Made by a program: the position numbers and the translations under genes. Under the pieces are notes generated by a model that saw nothing but the letters and a program-made list of their open reading frames with translations, did not search any database and was not told the DNA's origin. A DNA stretch of 33,047 nt, taken from the NCBI GenBank assembly GCA_022827945.1, contig JAJEIT010000096.1, positions 1 to 33,047 of the forward strand, written 5' to 3'. The DNA is from Dehalococcoidia bacterium. Lineage in GTDB: Bacteria > Chloroflexota > Dehalococcoidia > Tepidiformales > Tepidiformaceae. Shown in pieces: positions 23,715 to 31,275 of this stretch. Position 1 is the stretch's first letter; each line of letters begins with the position of its first letter.

Positions 23715-24010
23715 CCGGCCCGCGGAGAGACCTCCCGTTCGAGCCGGTCCCCGAGGCGATCGCGCTCGACATCGAGGTCGTACTGGGCCTGGAGATTCAG
23801 CCAGAACCGCTCGGAGAGACCGAAGTAGCGAGAAAGCCGCAGTGCCGTGTCGGCGGACACAGAACGTGTGCCGTGGACGATCTCCTTGATCCGCCGCGGC
23901 GGCACGCTGATGTCCTTTGCCAGCCGGTACTGGCTGAGCTCCAGGGGTCGCAGGAACTCCTCCAGGAGAACCTCGCCGGGATGGACGGGCGTGAGTTTGG
24001 CGGTGGTCAT
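23711..24010 (-). CDS. HigA-family antitoxin, no adjacent toxin gene
   Basis: A 99-residue XRE-type helix-turn-helix protein with the HigA/VapI pattern: HPGEVLLEEFLRPLELSQYRLAKDISVPPRRIKEIVHGTRSV, then ADTALRLSRYFGLSERFWLNLQAQYDL. The DNA-recognition helix covers about residues 37-46. In most loci the HigB toxin gene comes directly before it, but here that side holds only an 88-base divergent spacer and the glycosylase gene. So it appears to be an orphan antitoxin, a stand-alone regulator, or the survivor of a lost pair. The ATG has GGGAGG upstream and a TACGAT box at 24032-24037. Its stop overlaps the MmcQ gene. Confidence 0.82.
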   Translation of the reverse strand: MTTAKLTPVHPGEVLLEEFLRPLELSQYRLAKDISVPPRRIKEIVHGTRSVSADTALRLSRYFGLSERFWLNLQAQYDLDVERDRLGDRLEREVSPRAG

Positions 24011-24086
24011 CAGGCCCTCCCGTCACGAACGATCGTAGGTGGCCGCCGGCCGTGGCTCAAAGCTCGCGTCTGCCAGCGCCAGCCGC

Positions 24087-24092
24087 TACCTT
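24087..24092 (+). promoter_or_regulatory. Putative -10 box (TACCTT) of the DNA glycosylase gene
   Basis: TACCTT ends 6 bases before GTG 24099. It fits the leaderless pattern seen before other genes here and supports that start. Confidence 0.4.
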
Positions 24093-24098
24093 CCTCCG

Positions 24099-24767
24099 GT
24101 GGCGGCGACGATCGATACGGAACGGGCAGTGGCGCACCTGCGCCGGGCGGACGCGGTGATGGACATGGTGATCGAGGCGGTGGGGCCGCCGCGGCTGCGC
24201 GAGCCGTCGCCGACGGCGTTCCAGGCGCTGGCGCGCTCGATCATCTTCCAGCAGCTGAGCGGGAAGGCGGCGAGCACGATTCTCGGGCGCTTCGTCGCGA
24301 TGTTTCGCGAGGGGGCGACCGCCGAAGACGCGGTGAGCGGCTTCTTCCCCGAGCCGGGGCAGATTCTCGCGCTCGACGACGAGGCGATGCGCGGGGCGGG
24401 CGTGTCGCGGCAGAAGGCGGCGGCGCTGCGGGACCTGGCGGAGCACTTCGCGGAGGGGAAGCTCAGCATCGAGCGCTTCGGGGAGTGGAGCGACGAGGAG
24501 GTCATCGAGCACCTGCTGCCGGTGCGCGGCATCGGGCGCTGGACGGCACAGATGTTCCTGATGTTCCAGCTGCGGCGGCCGGATGTGCTGCCGACCGCCG
24601 ACGTGGGTCTGAACCGCGCGATGATGCGCCTCTACGGGCTCGACGCGCCGGCGACACCCGAGGAGGTCGAGCGCATCGGGGCGCCCTGGCACCCGTGGGC
24701 GACGCTCGCCTGCTGGTACCTCTGGCGCAGCGAGGACGTCATCCTGCCGCTGGGGGACCCGGCGTGA
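24099..24767 (+). CDS. DNA-3-methyladenine glycosylase, AlkA-type (HhH-GPD)
   Basis: Removes alkylated purines from DNA in base-excision repair. The protein has 222 residues and lacks the N-terminal TBP-like domain of E. coli AlkA, as many bacterial members do. The core is clear: FQALARSIIFQQLSGKAASTIL (about 45-66), the helix-hairpin-helix LLPVRGIGRWTAQMFLMF (about 141-158), and the catalytic Asp in LPTADVGLNRAM (about 168). There is no iron-sulfur cluster cysteine set. GTG 24099 is preferred over an earlier in-frame ATG because of the box at 24087. The stop overlaps the next start in GTGA. Confidence 0.88.
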   Translation: MAATIDTERAVAHLRRADAVMDMVIEAVGPPRLREPSPTAFQALARSIIFQQLSGKAASTILGRFVAMFREGATAEDAVSGFFPEPGQILALDDEAMRGAGVSRQKAAALRDLAEHFAEGKLSIERFGEWSDEEVIEHLLPVRGIGRWTAQMFLMFQLRRPDVLPTADVGLNRAMMRLYGLDAPATPEEVERIGAPWHPWATLACWYLWRSEDVILPLGDPA

Positions 24768-25651
24768 GCATCCTCATCGACGAGTCGACGCGCATCCTCG
24801 TGCTCGGCATCACGGGCCGGGAGGCGGTCTCTTTCACGCGCGACACGCTCGACTACGGGGGGCAGGTGGTGGCGGGGGTCACGCCCGGGCGGGGCGGCCG
24901 CGACGTACACGGCGTGCCCGTCTACGACACCGTGCGGGAGGCGGCGGGGGAACACGGGCCGAACGCGGCGGTCATCGCGGTGCCGCCGCGGGCGCTGCGC
25001 GACGCCGCCTTCGAGTGCATCGCCTACGGCATCCCGCTCGTCGTCATCGTGACGGAGCGCGTCCCACGGCTGGACGCAGCGCAGGTGGTGGAGCTGGCGG
25101 AACGGGAGGGCGTGCGCGTCATCGGTCCGAACAGCATGGGGCTCATCTCGCCGGACAAGACGAAGGTCGGGAGCGTGGGCGGTCCCGCCGCCGACACCGC
25201 GCGCAGCTTCGTGCGCGGGAACGTCGGCATCATGTCGCGCTCGGGCGGGATGACGACGGAGATCGCGAGCCTGCTGGCGCAGCACGACCTCGGGGTCTCG
25301 ACGGCGATCTCGATCGGGGGCGACCCGATTACGGGGTCGTCGTTCGCGAGCCTGCTGCCCCTCTTCGAGGCGGACCCCGAGACCGAGGCGGTCGTCACCT
25401 TCAGCGAGCCGGGCGGGGCCATGGAGGCGGAGCTGGTCGAGGTGATCCGGCAGCGGGGGACACGGCTGCGCATCGTCAGCTTCATCGCGGGGAACTTCAT
25501 GGCGGAGATGCCGGGCGTGCGCTTCGGTCACGCGGGAGCGCTCGTACAGCGCGACGAAGACAGCGCGGCGGCGAAAGCGTCGATGCTGCGGGAGGCGGGG
25601 GTCCGCGTGGCGGACGCGCTGGCGGAGATCCCGGCGCTGGTGCGGGGGTAG
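24764..25651 (+). CDS. Succinyl-CoA ligase alpha-subunit-like protein
   Basis: A 295-residue protein of the SucD family. It shows the CoA-binding Rossmann half (ILVLGITGREAVSF, GVTPGRGGRDVHGVPVYDTV), GPNSMGLISPDKTKVG (121-136), GIMSRSGGMTTEIASLL (about 155-171), ISIGGDPITGSSFA, Glu215 in FSEPGG, and the phosphohistidine region PGVRFGHAGAL with His256. These residues are consistent with an active phospho-carrier subunit. No ATP-grasp beta subunit (SucC) is next to it, so its partner is elsewhere or it acts on another acid. GTG 24764 overlaps the glycosylase stop by four bases. The last 51 bases are repeated at 26246-26296. Confidence 0.85.
   Translation: MSILIDESTRILVLGITGREAVSFTRDTLDYGGQVVAGVTPGRGGRDVHGVPVYDTVREAAGEHGPNAAVIAVPPRALRDAAFECIAYGIPLVVIVTERVPRLDAAQVVELAEREGVRVIGPNSMGLISPDKTKVGSVGGPAADTARSFVRGNVGIMSRSGGMTTEIASLLAQHDLGVSTAISIGGDPITGSSFASLLPLFEADPETEAVVTFSEPGGAMEAELVEVIRQRGTRLRIVSFIAGNFMAEMPGVRFGHAGALVQRDEDSAAAKASMLREAGVRVADALAEIPALVRG
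25601..25651 (+). repeat. Direct repeat, left copy (3' end of the sucD-like gene)
   Basis: The last 51 bases of the sucD-like gene, including its TAG. They match 26246-26296 at 47 of 51 positions, with only one mismatch in the last 42. Copies are 645 bases apart. Confidence 0.85.
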
Positions 25652-25655
25652 GGCG

Positions 25656-25904
25656 TCAGGCCGGGACTGAGGGCGCCGCCAGGCTTCGGAGCTGCTCGTG
25701 CAACTCCTCCTCGTCGAGGTCGCCCCGCGAGGCTTCCGTCAGCAGCAAGGCGACGCTCCACCCAAGGTCTACGGCGTCGGCAGCGCCATCCTCTTGCCAC
25801 ACCAACGGCGTAAGCCATTCGGTGATCTGCTTCCGATCAACCTTACCGGAGAGGTAACTCTTGATCATGGCACGTACATCGGCTGCGGTGTAAACCTCTG
25901 CCAT
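25656..25904 (-). CDS. Unknown 82-residue acidic protein
   Basis: I do not recognise a family. The protein is soluble and mostly helical: YTAADVRAMIKSYLSGKVDRKQITEWLTPLVW, an acidic turn, then a long helix VDLGWSVALLLTEASRGDLDEEELHEQLRSLA. ATG 25904 is chosen over TTG 25910 because AAGGGAG lies about 7 bases upstream of it. The shape resembles small antitoxin or immunity proteins, but that is a guess. It lies inside the 645-base segment flanked by the duplicated gene end and is divergent from the next small gene. Codon use is more AT-rich than in the flanking ligase gene. Confidence 0.6.
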   Translation of the reverse strand: MAEVYTAADVRAMIKSYLSGKVDRKQITEWLTPLVWQEDGAADAVDLGWSVALLLTEASRGDLDEEELHEQLRSLAAPSVPA

Positions 25905-26060
25905 GACCAACTCCCTTCCCGTCCGGTGGGCTCCCGCCAGCTACCTGCGGAGGCTCTTCAATGAGAGAGAGGCGGCTTGCTGAAGCGGCCCCCTCAGGTG
26001 AGATTACCACCAGCCATTGGACGCGACAGGCATCCCGCGCACTCCAGGGCAGGGGAACCC

Positions 26061-26222
26061 GTGTGCACACGAAGTCAACTGATCACGTACTTCGATGCCG
26101 ACGGACGCCGGGTCGCGATCGTCCACCAGTACCTGCGAAGGGACGGAACCCTGGGCGCATCCGGTCTCCCCGACCCGAAGTGGCTCCTCCACGAGGGCGA
26201 AGTGCTGATCCCCGAGGAGTAA
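26061..26222 (+). CDS. Unknown 53-residue small protein
   Basis: A short strand-rich protein: LITYFDADGRRVAIVHQYLRRDGTLGASGLPDPKWLLHEGEVLIP. I remember the YLRPDGTLGASGRPDPK-type motif from small uncharacterised proteins in several bacterial phyla. Start GTG 26061 follows AGGGGAA closely; the frame is open back to 25977 but the conserved part begins only here. It is inside the segment between the direct repeats, 156 bases from the divergent gene. Promoter boxes were not convincing. Confidence 0.55.
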   Translation: MCTRSQLITYFDADGRRVAIVHQYLRRDGTLGASGLPDPKWLLHEGEVLIPEE

Positions 26223-26245
26223 GTTCCGGGTTGCACGCGGCCCGC

Positions 26246-26296
26246 GCCCGCGCCGCGGACGCGCTGGCGGAGATCCCGGCGCTGGTGCGGGAGTAG
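26246..26296 (+). pseudogene. Duplicated 3' end of the sucD-like gene (remnant / direct repeat right copy)
   Basis: These bases encode RAADALAEIPALVRE followed by TAG, against RVADALAEIPALVRG and TAG in the sucD-like gene. Sequence before 26246 shows no similarity, so no complete gene is present. It is either the remains of a second ligase gene or the duplicated target at the end of an inserted segment. Identity over 42 bases is interrupted once. Confidence 0.75.
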
Positions 26297-26326
26297 CGAT
26301 TCCCGGGCGGCGCCTCAAGGGGGTGT

Positions 26327-27202
26327 CTAGGGTGCTGGAGCAGCACCGCCCGCCTCGACACAGGCCTCAACCGTCGCAAAGCTGCGCACAGGACCTGCTA
26401 TGCCGGTTCCAGGCGCCAGCGAACTGCTGGGCGTACACACTCCGTCGAGCAGGTAGGTCACAGCGGGGGCGTAGTAGCCTCGGTCGAAGAACGAGAGGGT
26501 CAGATTCTTCTCATACCCCGTGATCTCGATGTCCCCCCAGAGGCGGTATCCGATATAGAACTCCCACAGCCGTGACGTCCGCAGCTCGCCGGCGTCATCC
26601 ACCCAGAGGCACACCGCGCTCACGGCGAGTCTCTCGAACTCCCGGAAGTACGCCGCCCCCCATCCCGGTGGGTGCACCCCGGGGCATGGAGCGGGGCCAT
26701 CCAGCCGGTACCACGGCAGCGTTGAGAGCGGAATCGTTCCGGTGATGTCGCCATAGCGATATTGGCCGTTCGTGCTCAACCCGTCGTCGAGGCTCAGTCC
26801 CACTCTCCCCAACATCAGCCGCGAGGCTCCCTGTGGTCGGGCGCTGATATCGAAGCGCTGGTCGTTCTCCAGGTGCTGATAGATACGCACGTCGATGTAG
26901 GCAGGGGGTTCATCCCGCTGGGGCGCCTCTATCCGGAAGTCGCCGAAGCGGTATCGCCCTTCACGTCCGTCGTCCAGCAGGAGCGGAGTCGTTCCCAGCA
27001 CGGTCCACGACCCTTCGGCCAGCCGAGCGCTCACCCAGACATCGCCGGCATCCTCGAGATTCTGCCAGACCCGAACCTGGAACCTGAGTGGCGATTCGGC
27101 TCGTGCGGTCTCGGTTTCAGCCAGCGACAGGATGGTCGCCATGACGAGGGAAAGGGCGAACCCGGCTGCCAGCAACGCCGTCCGCCCGTGGAGTTTCGAC
27201 AA
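26327..27202 (-). CDS. Secreted protein with two related beta repeats, probable TTG start
   Basis: A 291-residue exported protein. TTG 27202 gives a good signal peptide: basic start (SKLHGR), hydrophobic ALLAAGFALSLVMATILSL, likely cleavage after about residue 35. Two related units follow: RFQVRVWQNLEDAGDVWVSARL...PLLLDDGREGRYRFGDF (about 40-90) and YIDVRIYQHLENDQRFDISARP...LSLDDGLSTNGQYRYGDI (about 98-152). The second half (about 160-291) contains three Cys and a Trp/Tyr-rich domain I cannot name. I recall this repeat from Dehalococcoidia-like proteins. It starts 5 bases after lipA, so it is probably cotranscribed. No ATG/GTG start fits the signal peptide. Confidence 0.75.
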   Translation of the reverse strand: MSKLHGRTALLAAGFALSLVMATILSLAETETARAESPLRFQVRVWQNLEDAGDVWVSARLAEGSWTVLGTTPLLLDDGREGRYRFGDFRIEAPQRDEPPAYIDVRIYQHLENDQRFDISARPQGASRLMLGRVGLSLDDGLSTNGQYRYGDITGTIPLSTLPWYRLDGPAPCPGVHPPGWGAAYFREFERLAVSAVCLWVDDAGELRTSRLWEFYIGYRLWGDIEITGYEKNLTLSFFDRGYYAPAVTYLLDGVCTPSSSLAPGTGIAGPVRSFATVEACVEAGGAAPAP

Positions 27203-27207
27203 CTTGC

Positions 27208-28122
27208 CTAGTCCACCAGGGGCAGCAGCTCGTCGCCGGCGGAGACGGGGCGGAGGGGGAGTACGGGGGCGTCCTGCTCCTCGGCGTGGTAGGAGCTGCG
27301 CACCAGTGGGCCGGACTCGACGTGGGCGAAGCCCATCTTGCGGGCGGCCTCGCCAAGCTCGGCGAACTCGTCCGGGTGGTAGTAGCGCTCGATGGGGAGG
27401 TGCTGCTGGTCGGGCCGCAGGTACTGGCCCAGCGTGAGGATGTCGACGTCGTTGGCGCGTAGGTCGGTGAAGACGGCGAGGAGTTCGTCCTTGGTTTCGC
27501 CGAGGCCGGCCATGAGGCCGCTCTTCGTGAGGCGCTCGGGGGCGGCGGCTTTCGCACGCCTGAGCAGCTCGAGGGAGCGCTCGTACCTGGCCTTGGGGCG
27601 GACGCGGCCGTAGAGGCGGGGGACGGTCTCGGTGTTGTGGTTGAGGATCTCGGGGGCGGCGTCCAGAACGGTCTGGAGGGCGTCCCAGTCGCCCATGAAG
27701 TCCGGGATGAGGACCTCGATGGTGGTGCCGGGGGAGAGGCGGCGGGTCCAGCGGATCGTCTCGGCGAAGATGCCAGCGCCGCCGTCGGAGACGTCGTCGC
27801 GGTTCACGCTGGTGATGACGGCGTGGCGCAGGTCCATGCGCTGGATGGCGAAGGCGACGCGCTTCGGCTCGCCCAGGTCGAGCTCGCCCGGACGCCCGGT
27901 CGTGACGGCGCAGAAGCCGCAGGAGCGCGTGCAGGTGTCGCCGAGGATCATGAAGGTGGCCGTGCCCCGGTTCCAGCAGTCGCCGATGTTGGGGCAGCGG
28001 GCCTCCTCGCAGACCGTGTGCAGCTCCTGCTCGCGCATCAGGTCGCGCAGGCGTTCGTAGCCGCCCCCAACGGGGAAGCGCACTCGCAGCCAGTCGGGCT
28101 TGCGGCCGGTCATGGCGGTCAT
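27208..28122 (-). CDS. lipA: Lipoyl synthase
   Basis: Radical SAM enzyme that inserts two sulfur atoms into octanoyl groups on lipoyl-dependent proteins. The protein has 304 residues. Both iron-sulfur cluster motifs are complete: the auxiliary cluster Cys38, Cys43, Cys49 ([15 protein letters not shown]) and the SAM cluster Cys64, Cys68, Cys71 (CTRSCGFC). The C-terminal RSSYHAEE supplies the Ser ligand. ATG 28122 is preferred because a TACCCT box lies 6 bases upstream; ATG 28113 is the alternative. lipB is not in the window. The secreted repeat protein follows after 5 bases. Confidence 0.97.
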   Translation of the reverse strand: MTAMTGRKPDWLRVRFPVGGGYERLRDLMREQELHTVCEEARCPNIGDCWNRGTATFMILGDTCTRSCGFCAVTTGRPGELDLGEPKRVAFAIQRMDLRHAVITSVNRDDVSDGGAGIFAETIRWTRRLSPGTTIEVLIPDFMGDWDALQTVLDAAPEILNHNTETVPRLYGRVRPKARYERSLELLRRAKAAAPERLTKSGLMAGLGETKDELLAVFTDLRANDVDILTLGQYLRPDQQHLPIERYYHPDEFAELGEAARKMGFAHVESGPLVRSSYHAEEQDAPVLPLRPVSAGDELLPLVD

Positions 28123-28128
28123 GCAAAC

Positions 28129-28134
28129 AGGGTA
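28129..28134 (-). promoter_or_regulatory. Putative -10 box (TACCCT) of lipA, leaderless
   Basis: TACCCT ends 6 bases before ATG 28122. It lies in a 60-base divergent spacer shared with the TACAAT box of the gene at 28183. Confidence 0.4.
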
Positions 28135-28170
28135 GCGGGTCCGGTGGCGAGAGCGTAGCGACGCGCGCCC

Positions 28171-28176
28171 TACAAT
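28171..28176 (+). promoter_or_regulatory. Putative -10 box (TACAAT) of the acyl-CoA synthetase-like gene
   Basis: TACAAT, one base from the TATAAT consensus, ends 6 bases before ATG 28183. No ribosome site lies between them. Confidence 0.55.
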
Positions 28177-28182
28177 CGCGCC

Positions 28183-29586
28183 ATGCCCGGGCAGGACCTT
28201 GACCGGCTCTTCTCGCCCCGTGCGGTGGCGGTGGTGGGCGCTTCCACGAACGTGGATTCGCCGGGGCACGACTACGTGCGGGCCCTCCGCGAGTTCGCTT
28301 TCGAGGGCGAGGTCTACCCCATCAATCCGCGTGCCGATGAGATCGCGGGCTACCGCGCCTACCCGACGCTCGGCGAGGTTCCCGGCGCCGTCGACCTCGT
28401 CATCTGCTGCATCCCGGCGAACGGCGTGCCCGGCGTAGTCGACGCCTGCGGGGATGGGGGCATCCCATACCTGCACCTGTTCACGGGCCGTCTGAGCGAG
28501 ACCGGCGACGCAGACGCGGCGGCGCTGGAGGCGGAGATCGCCGAAAAGGCGCGGGCACGAGGGGTGCGCCTCCTCGGACCGAACGGGCTCGGCGTCTACC
28601 ACCCGGCGGGCCGTATCGCCTTCCGCCCCGACCTGCCCCGCACCGCCGGCACGGTCGCCTTCCTGAGCCAGAGCGGGAACAACGCTGTCGAGGTCGTCAT
28701 CCGAGGGGTGGCGCGGGGGCTGGGCTTCGGCAAGGTGGCGAACTACGGCAACGGCCTCGACCTGACACCCGGCGAGCTGCTCGGGTGGCTCGCCGACGAC
28801 CCGGAGACGGAGGTCATCGGCGCCTACGTGGAGGGCGTGGCGGACGGGCGCGGGTTCTACGAGGGCCTGCGGCGTGCGGCCTCGCAGAAGCCCGTGGTCA
28901 TCCAGAAAGCGGGGCGGTCGGCGGAGGGGGCGGGGGCGGCCGCCTCGCACACGGCGGCGCTCGCAGGGGAGGCGGCGGTCTGGTCGGGGATGCTGCGGCA
29001 GGCGGGGGCGATTGAGGCCCACAGCCAGGAGCAGCTCCTCGACCTGATGGTGGCGGCCTCGCTGCTGGAACGGCCTCGCGGAAGGCGGGTCGCGGTGGCC
29101 GGGGGCGGGGGCGGACGGAGCGTGCAGTCGGCGGACGCCTGCGCGGCCCAGGGGCTCGCGCTGCCGCCCCTGCCGGCGGATGTGCGGGAGCGCGTCGCAG
29201 AGCGTGCCCCGGCGCTCGCGGACTGGATCCGGAACCCGGTCGACCAGTCGATCCTGGCGGGCAGCGGGCTCTCGGCGAACGGCATGCTCGCGATGATGGC
29301 GGGCTCGGGCGCCTACGACCTCGGCATCGCGAACGTGGGCGAGGAATGGTTCCTCGGGCGGCCCGAGGCGGAAGGGCGCCTGCGCCACGCGTGCACGCGG
29401 CTGCAGGAAGCGATCGCGGGCTCGCCCATCCCTATCGCGGTCGTGCTGGGCGCCACGGAGATGACGGTCGAGTGGCAGCGGACGCTCGTCGACTCCGTCC
29501 GCGAGGAACTGATCGAGGCGGGCCTGGCCGTTTTCCCGACGGTCGAGCGGGCCGCCCTCGCCTTCGGGAGGCTCGCGCCGCGATGA
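28183..29586 (+). CDS. NDP-forming acyl-CoA synthetase alpha-like protein
   Basis: A 467-residue protein resembling the alpha subunit of acetyl-CoA synthetase (ADP-forming), which couples acyl-CoA cleavage to ATP formation. Domains are a CoA-binding Rossmann domain ([11 protein letters not shown], about 11-21, to [10 protein letters not shown] at 132), then the first flavodoxin-like ligase domain ([29 protein letters not shown]) with the phosphohistidine loop [11 protein letters not shown] (His256), then a second such domain (about 290-467). The ATP-grasp beta domain is absent and not encoded nearby, so a separate subunit is needed. The TGA stop overlaps the clpS ATG. Acid substrate unknown. 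Confidence 0.85.
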   Translation: MPGQDLDRLFSPRAVAVVGASTNVDSPGHDYVRALREFAFEGEVYPINPRADEIAGYRAYPTLGEVPGAVDLVICCIPANGVPGVVDACGDGGIPYLHLFTGRLSETGDADAAALEAEIAEKARARGVRLLGPNGLGVYHPAGRIAFRPDLPRTAGTVAFLSQSGNNAVEVVIRGVARGLGFGKVANYGNGLDLTPGELLGWLADDPETEVIGAYVEGVADGRGFYEGLRRAASQKPVVIQKAGRSAEGAGAAASHTAALAGEAAVWSGMLRQAGAIEAHSQEQLLDLMVAASLLERPRGRRVAVAGGGGGRSVQSADACAAQGLALPPLPADVRERVAERAPALADWIRNPVDQSILAGSGLSANGMLAMMAGSGAYDLGIANVGEEWFLGRPEAEGRLRHACTRLQEAIAGSPIPIAVVLGATEMTVEWQRTLVDSVREELIEAGLAVFPTVERAALAFGRLAPR

Positions 29587-29888
29587 CGGCGGCGCTCCCG
29601 CCCACCGCGACGCTGCCGGAGACGGGCGTCGACGAGGAGTCGCTGCTGGCGCTCATCCCGCCCTACCGCGTCATCCTGCACAACGACGACCACAACTCGA
29701 TGGACCACGTGGTCGAGTCGCTGGTGCAGTGCGTGCCCTCGCTCACGGTGGAGGCGGCGGCGGCGATCATGTTCGAGGCGCACAACGAAGGCCAGGCGAC
29801 GGTGATCGAGTGCCCCAGGGAGACGGCGGAGCACTACCGCGAAGCGCTGGAGTCGCGCGGCCTTACGGCCACCATCGAGCCGGCGTAG
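29583..29888 (+). CDS. clpS: ATP-dependent Clp protease adaptor ClpS
   Basis: Delivers N-degron proteins to the Clp protease. The protein has 101 residues: a flexible N-terminal tail, then the ClpS core [22 protein letters not shown]. Substrate-pocket residues are present: Asn34-Asp35-Asp36, Met40, and His67 in EAHNEGQA. The C-terminal strand is [28 protein letters not shown] 29583 shares ATGA with the preceding stop, so it is coupled to the acyl-CoA synthetase-like gene. clpA or clpC is not in the window. Confidence 0.93.
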   Translation: MTAALPPTATLPETGVDEESLLALIPPYRVILHNDDHNSMDHVVESLVQCVPSLTVEAAAAIMFEAHNEGQATVIECPRETAEHYREALESRGLTATIEPA

Positions 29889-29894
29889 GGGTGG

Positions 29895-29900
29895 TACGCT
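29895..29900 (+). promoter_or_regulatory. Putative -10 box (TACGCT) of the membrane protein gene at 29907
   Basis: TACGCT ends 6 bases before GTG 29907 and begins 7 bases after the clpS stop. It supports GTG 29907 as a leaderless start. Confidence 0.4.
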
Positions 29901-29906
29901 CGGCAG

Positions 29907-30311
29907 GTGCGCCGGCTCTGGGAATTAGCTCCGTCGACCCTGCGGGCGGGAGTCGTGGCCTCGCTCCTGATCTGCGGCGCCGCCGTGGTCGCCTTCGTGG
30001 CAATCCGCGTGTTTGCCGGTGGATGGCTCCTCGGCATCGGCATCCTGGCGGCCGTGGCGTACTGGGAGGTTCGCTGGGAACAGCCACGACGCGAGAGGGA
30101 GCGGCAGGCCATGATCGAGGCCCGGCAAGAGGCGCCGGGGACGCAGCCGCTCCGCTCGGAGCAGGGCAAGCGCCACTGGATTGAGGCGCTGCCGAGACCG
30201 CTGGCGCTGGTCGTGACCGGGGCTCCGGTCACGCTCCTGGCTATCGCCACCTTCATCATCACGATCGTCGTCATGGATGCGTTTGCGGGCTTCGACCTGA
30301 CAATCGGGTAA
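29907..30311 (+). CDS. Two-helix membrane protein, paralog of the gene at 30415
   Basis: A 134-residue protein with hydrophobic segments at about 14-52 (two close helices) and 99-125. Between them is a charged stretch WEVRWEQPRRERERQAMIEAR and PLRSEQGKRHWIEALPRPLALVV. The order helices, W-E-x-x-x-E-x-PRR, PLR, HW, LPxPL, AP-x-TL-x-A is shared with residues 45-130 of the next gene. No known family is evident. It may be a structural or sensor component. GTG start with a -10-like box 6 bases before. Confidence 0.65.
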   Translation: MRRLWELAPSTLRAGVVASLLICGAAVVAFVAIRVFAGGWLLGIGILAAVAYWEVRWEQPRRERERQAMIEARQEAPGTQPLRSEQGKRHWIEALPRPLALVVTGAPVTLLAIATFIITIVVMDAFAGFDLTIG

Positions 30312-30336
30312 GGCCGCAGGGGGTGACGATCATGGG

Positions 30337-30367
30337 GCACTGCCTTCGCCGGGCTGAGAGCCAGTGC
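30337..30367 (+). other. Imperfect hairpin in the spacer between the two membrane protein genes
   Basis: GCACTG (30337-30342) and CAGTGC (30362-30367) are exact complements with a 19-base loop. No T run follows, so terminator function is doubtful. The loop has CTGAGAG, which recalls part of a thiamin riboswitch, but the other conserved parts are missing. Confidence 0.3.
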
Positions 30368-30400
30368 AGGGGCGTGGCTGTAGAACCCATCCCGCTTCGC

Positions 30401-30406
30401 TATATT
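30401..30406 (+). promoter_or_regulatory. Putative -10 box (TATATT) of the DUF4352-like membrane protein gene
   Basis: TATATT ends 8 bases before ATG 30415 in an AT-rich patch. An in-frame TTG at 30412 is an alternative start 5 bases after the box. Confidence 0.5.
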
Positions 30407-30414
30407 CTCGATTG

Positions 30415-31266
30415 ATGCGCTTGCTCCGACATCCGCGAACACCCCTGGAGATACTCATCCAGGGCACGGCGCTGGTCATGGGCATCGGTGTCCTGATCGC
30501 CGTGATGTTCGCGCTCTATGTGCTGGCGAGTGCGTTCGCCGTGGCGGCCTTCTCGCTTGCGCTGATCTTCGTGTGGGAACTCGCCGTGGAGCGCCCCAGG
30601 CGGAAAGCGCGGCGTGCCGCGGCTCTCGCCGCACAAAGCCGCCCGGTCGAGGAGATCCCGCTACGCACGCGGGCTGCGCCCAGGCACTGGAGCGACAGGC
30701 TGCCGGGGCCGCTCGGAACGGTGGTTCGCACCGCCCCCGCGACGCTGGTGGCAGTCGTGATCGTCGGCGTCGCGCTCGGCGTCAACAGCCTCCTCGGGGA
30801 CCTCATCAACCCGGACACGGACGACGGCGTCTATGTGCTCCTGCAAACGGGCTCCTCCGGCGACCTCAAGCAGGAAGAAGACCGGAGCCAGTCGTTGCGG
30901 GTAACCCTCCTCAGCGTCGAACAGTGGGGCGGGCATCCCACCAACGGCATGAAGTACTGGGGGGCGGAGGTCGAGGTCCAGAACATCGGCACGGAGGCGA
31001 GCGCTTCCCCTGCCTGGATGCTGCGAGCCGGCGGCAAGGACTACGACCCCGCAACCGCCGACGCTCCAGGCGAGATCCTGGGAGACAGCTTCACGCTCCC
31101 TCGGGGCGAGGCACGAACGGGCTGGCTCGTCTTCGAAGTAGCCCTGGTAGACGAGCCGCAGTGGTTGCGCGCGTACCTGCCCGACTACCCGGACCTCTAC
31201 TTCGCCATTCGCTCCATTTACGAGGAGAAGGTGTCCCGCTGGGAACGAGCGGGAGCGACGGACTAG
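30415..31266 (+). CDS. Membrane-anchored protein with a DUF4352-like domain
   Basis: A 283-residue protein. The first part (about 15-55 and 105-125) has membrane helices and a basic linker (ERPRRKARRAAAL) and is related to the gene at 29907. The extracytoplasmic part (about 150-270) has the immunoglobulin-like DUF4352 pattern: LRVTLLSVEQW, a W-x-A-E-V-E-V-Q-N-I-G-T strand, and LPRGEARTGWLVFEVAL. DUF4352 domains are found on exported proteins and probably bind or sense something at the surface. ATG 30415 is used, as the frame upstream has no membrane character. It is 103 bases after its shorter paralog. Confidence 0.72.
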   Translation: MRLLRHPRTPLEILIQGTALVMGIGVLIAVMFALYVLASAFAVAAFSLALIFVWELAVERPRRKARRAAALAAQSRPVEEIPLRTRAAPRHWSDRLPGPLGTVVRTAPATLVAVVIVGVALGVNSLLGDLINPDTDDGVYVLLQTGSSGDLKQEEDRSQSLRVTLLSVEQWGGHPTNGMKYWGAEVEVQNIGTEASASPAWMLRAGGKDYDPATADAPGEILGDSFTLPRGEARTGWLVFEVALVDEPQWLRAYLPDYPDLYFAIRSIYEEKVSRWERAGATD

Positions 31267-31275
31267 AGGCGGACC

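Noticed and set aside
30337-30370. Thiamin riboswitch, from CTGAGAG in a hairpin loop
   Set aside because: Other conserved parts are missing and the downstream gene is not thiamin-related.
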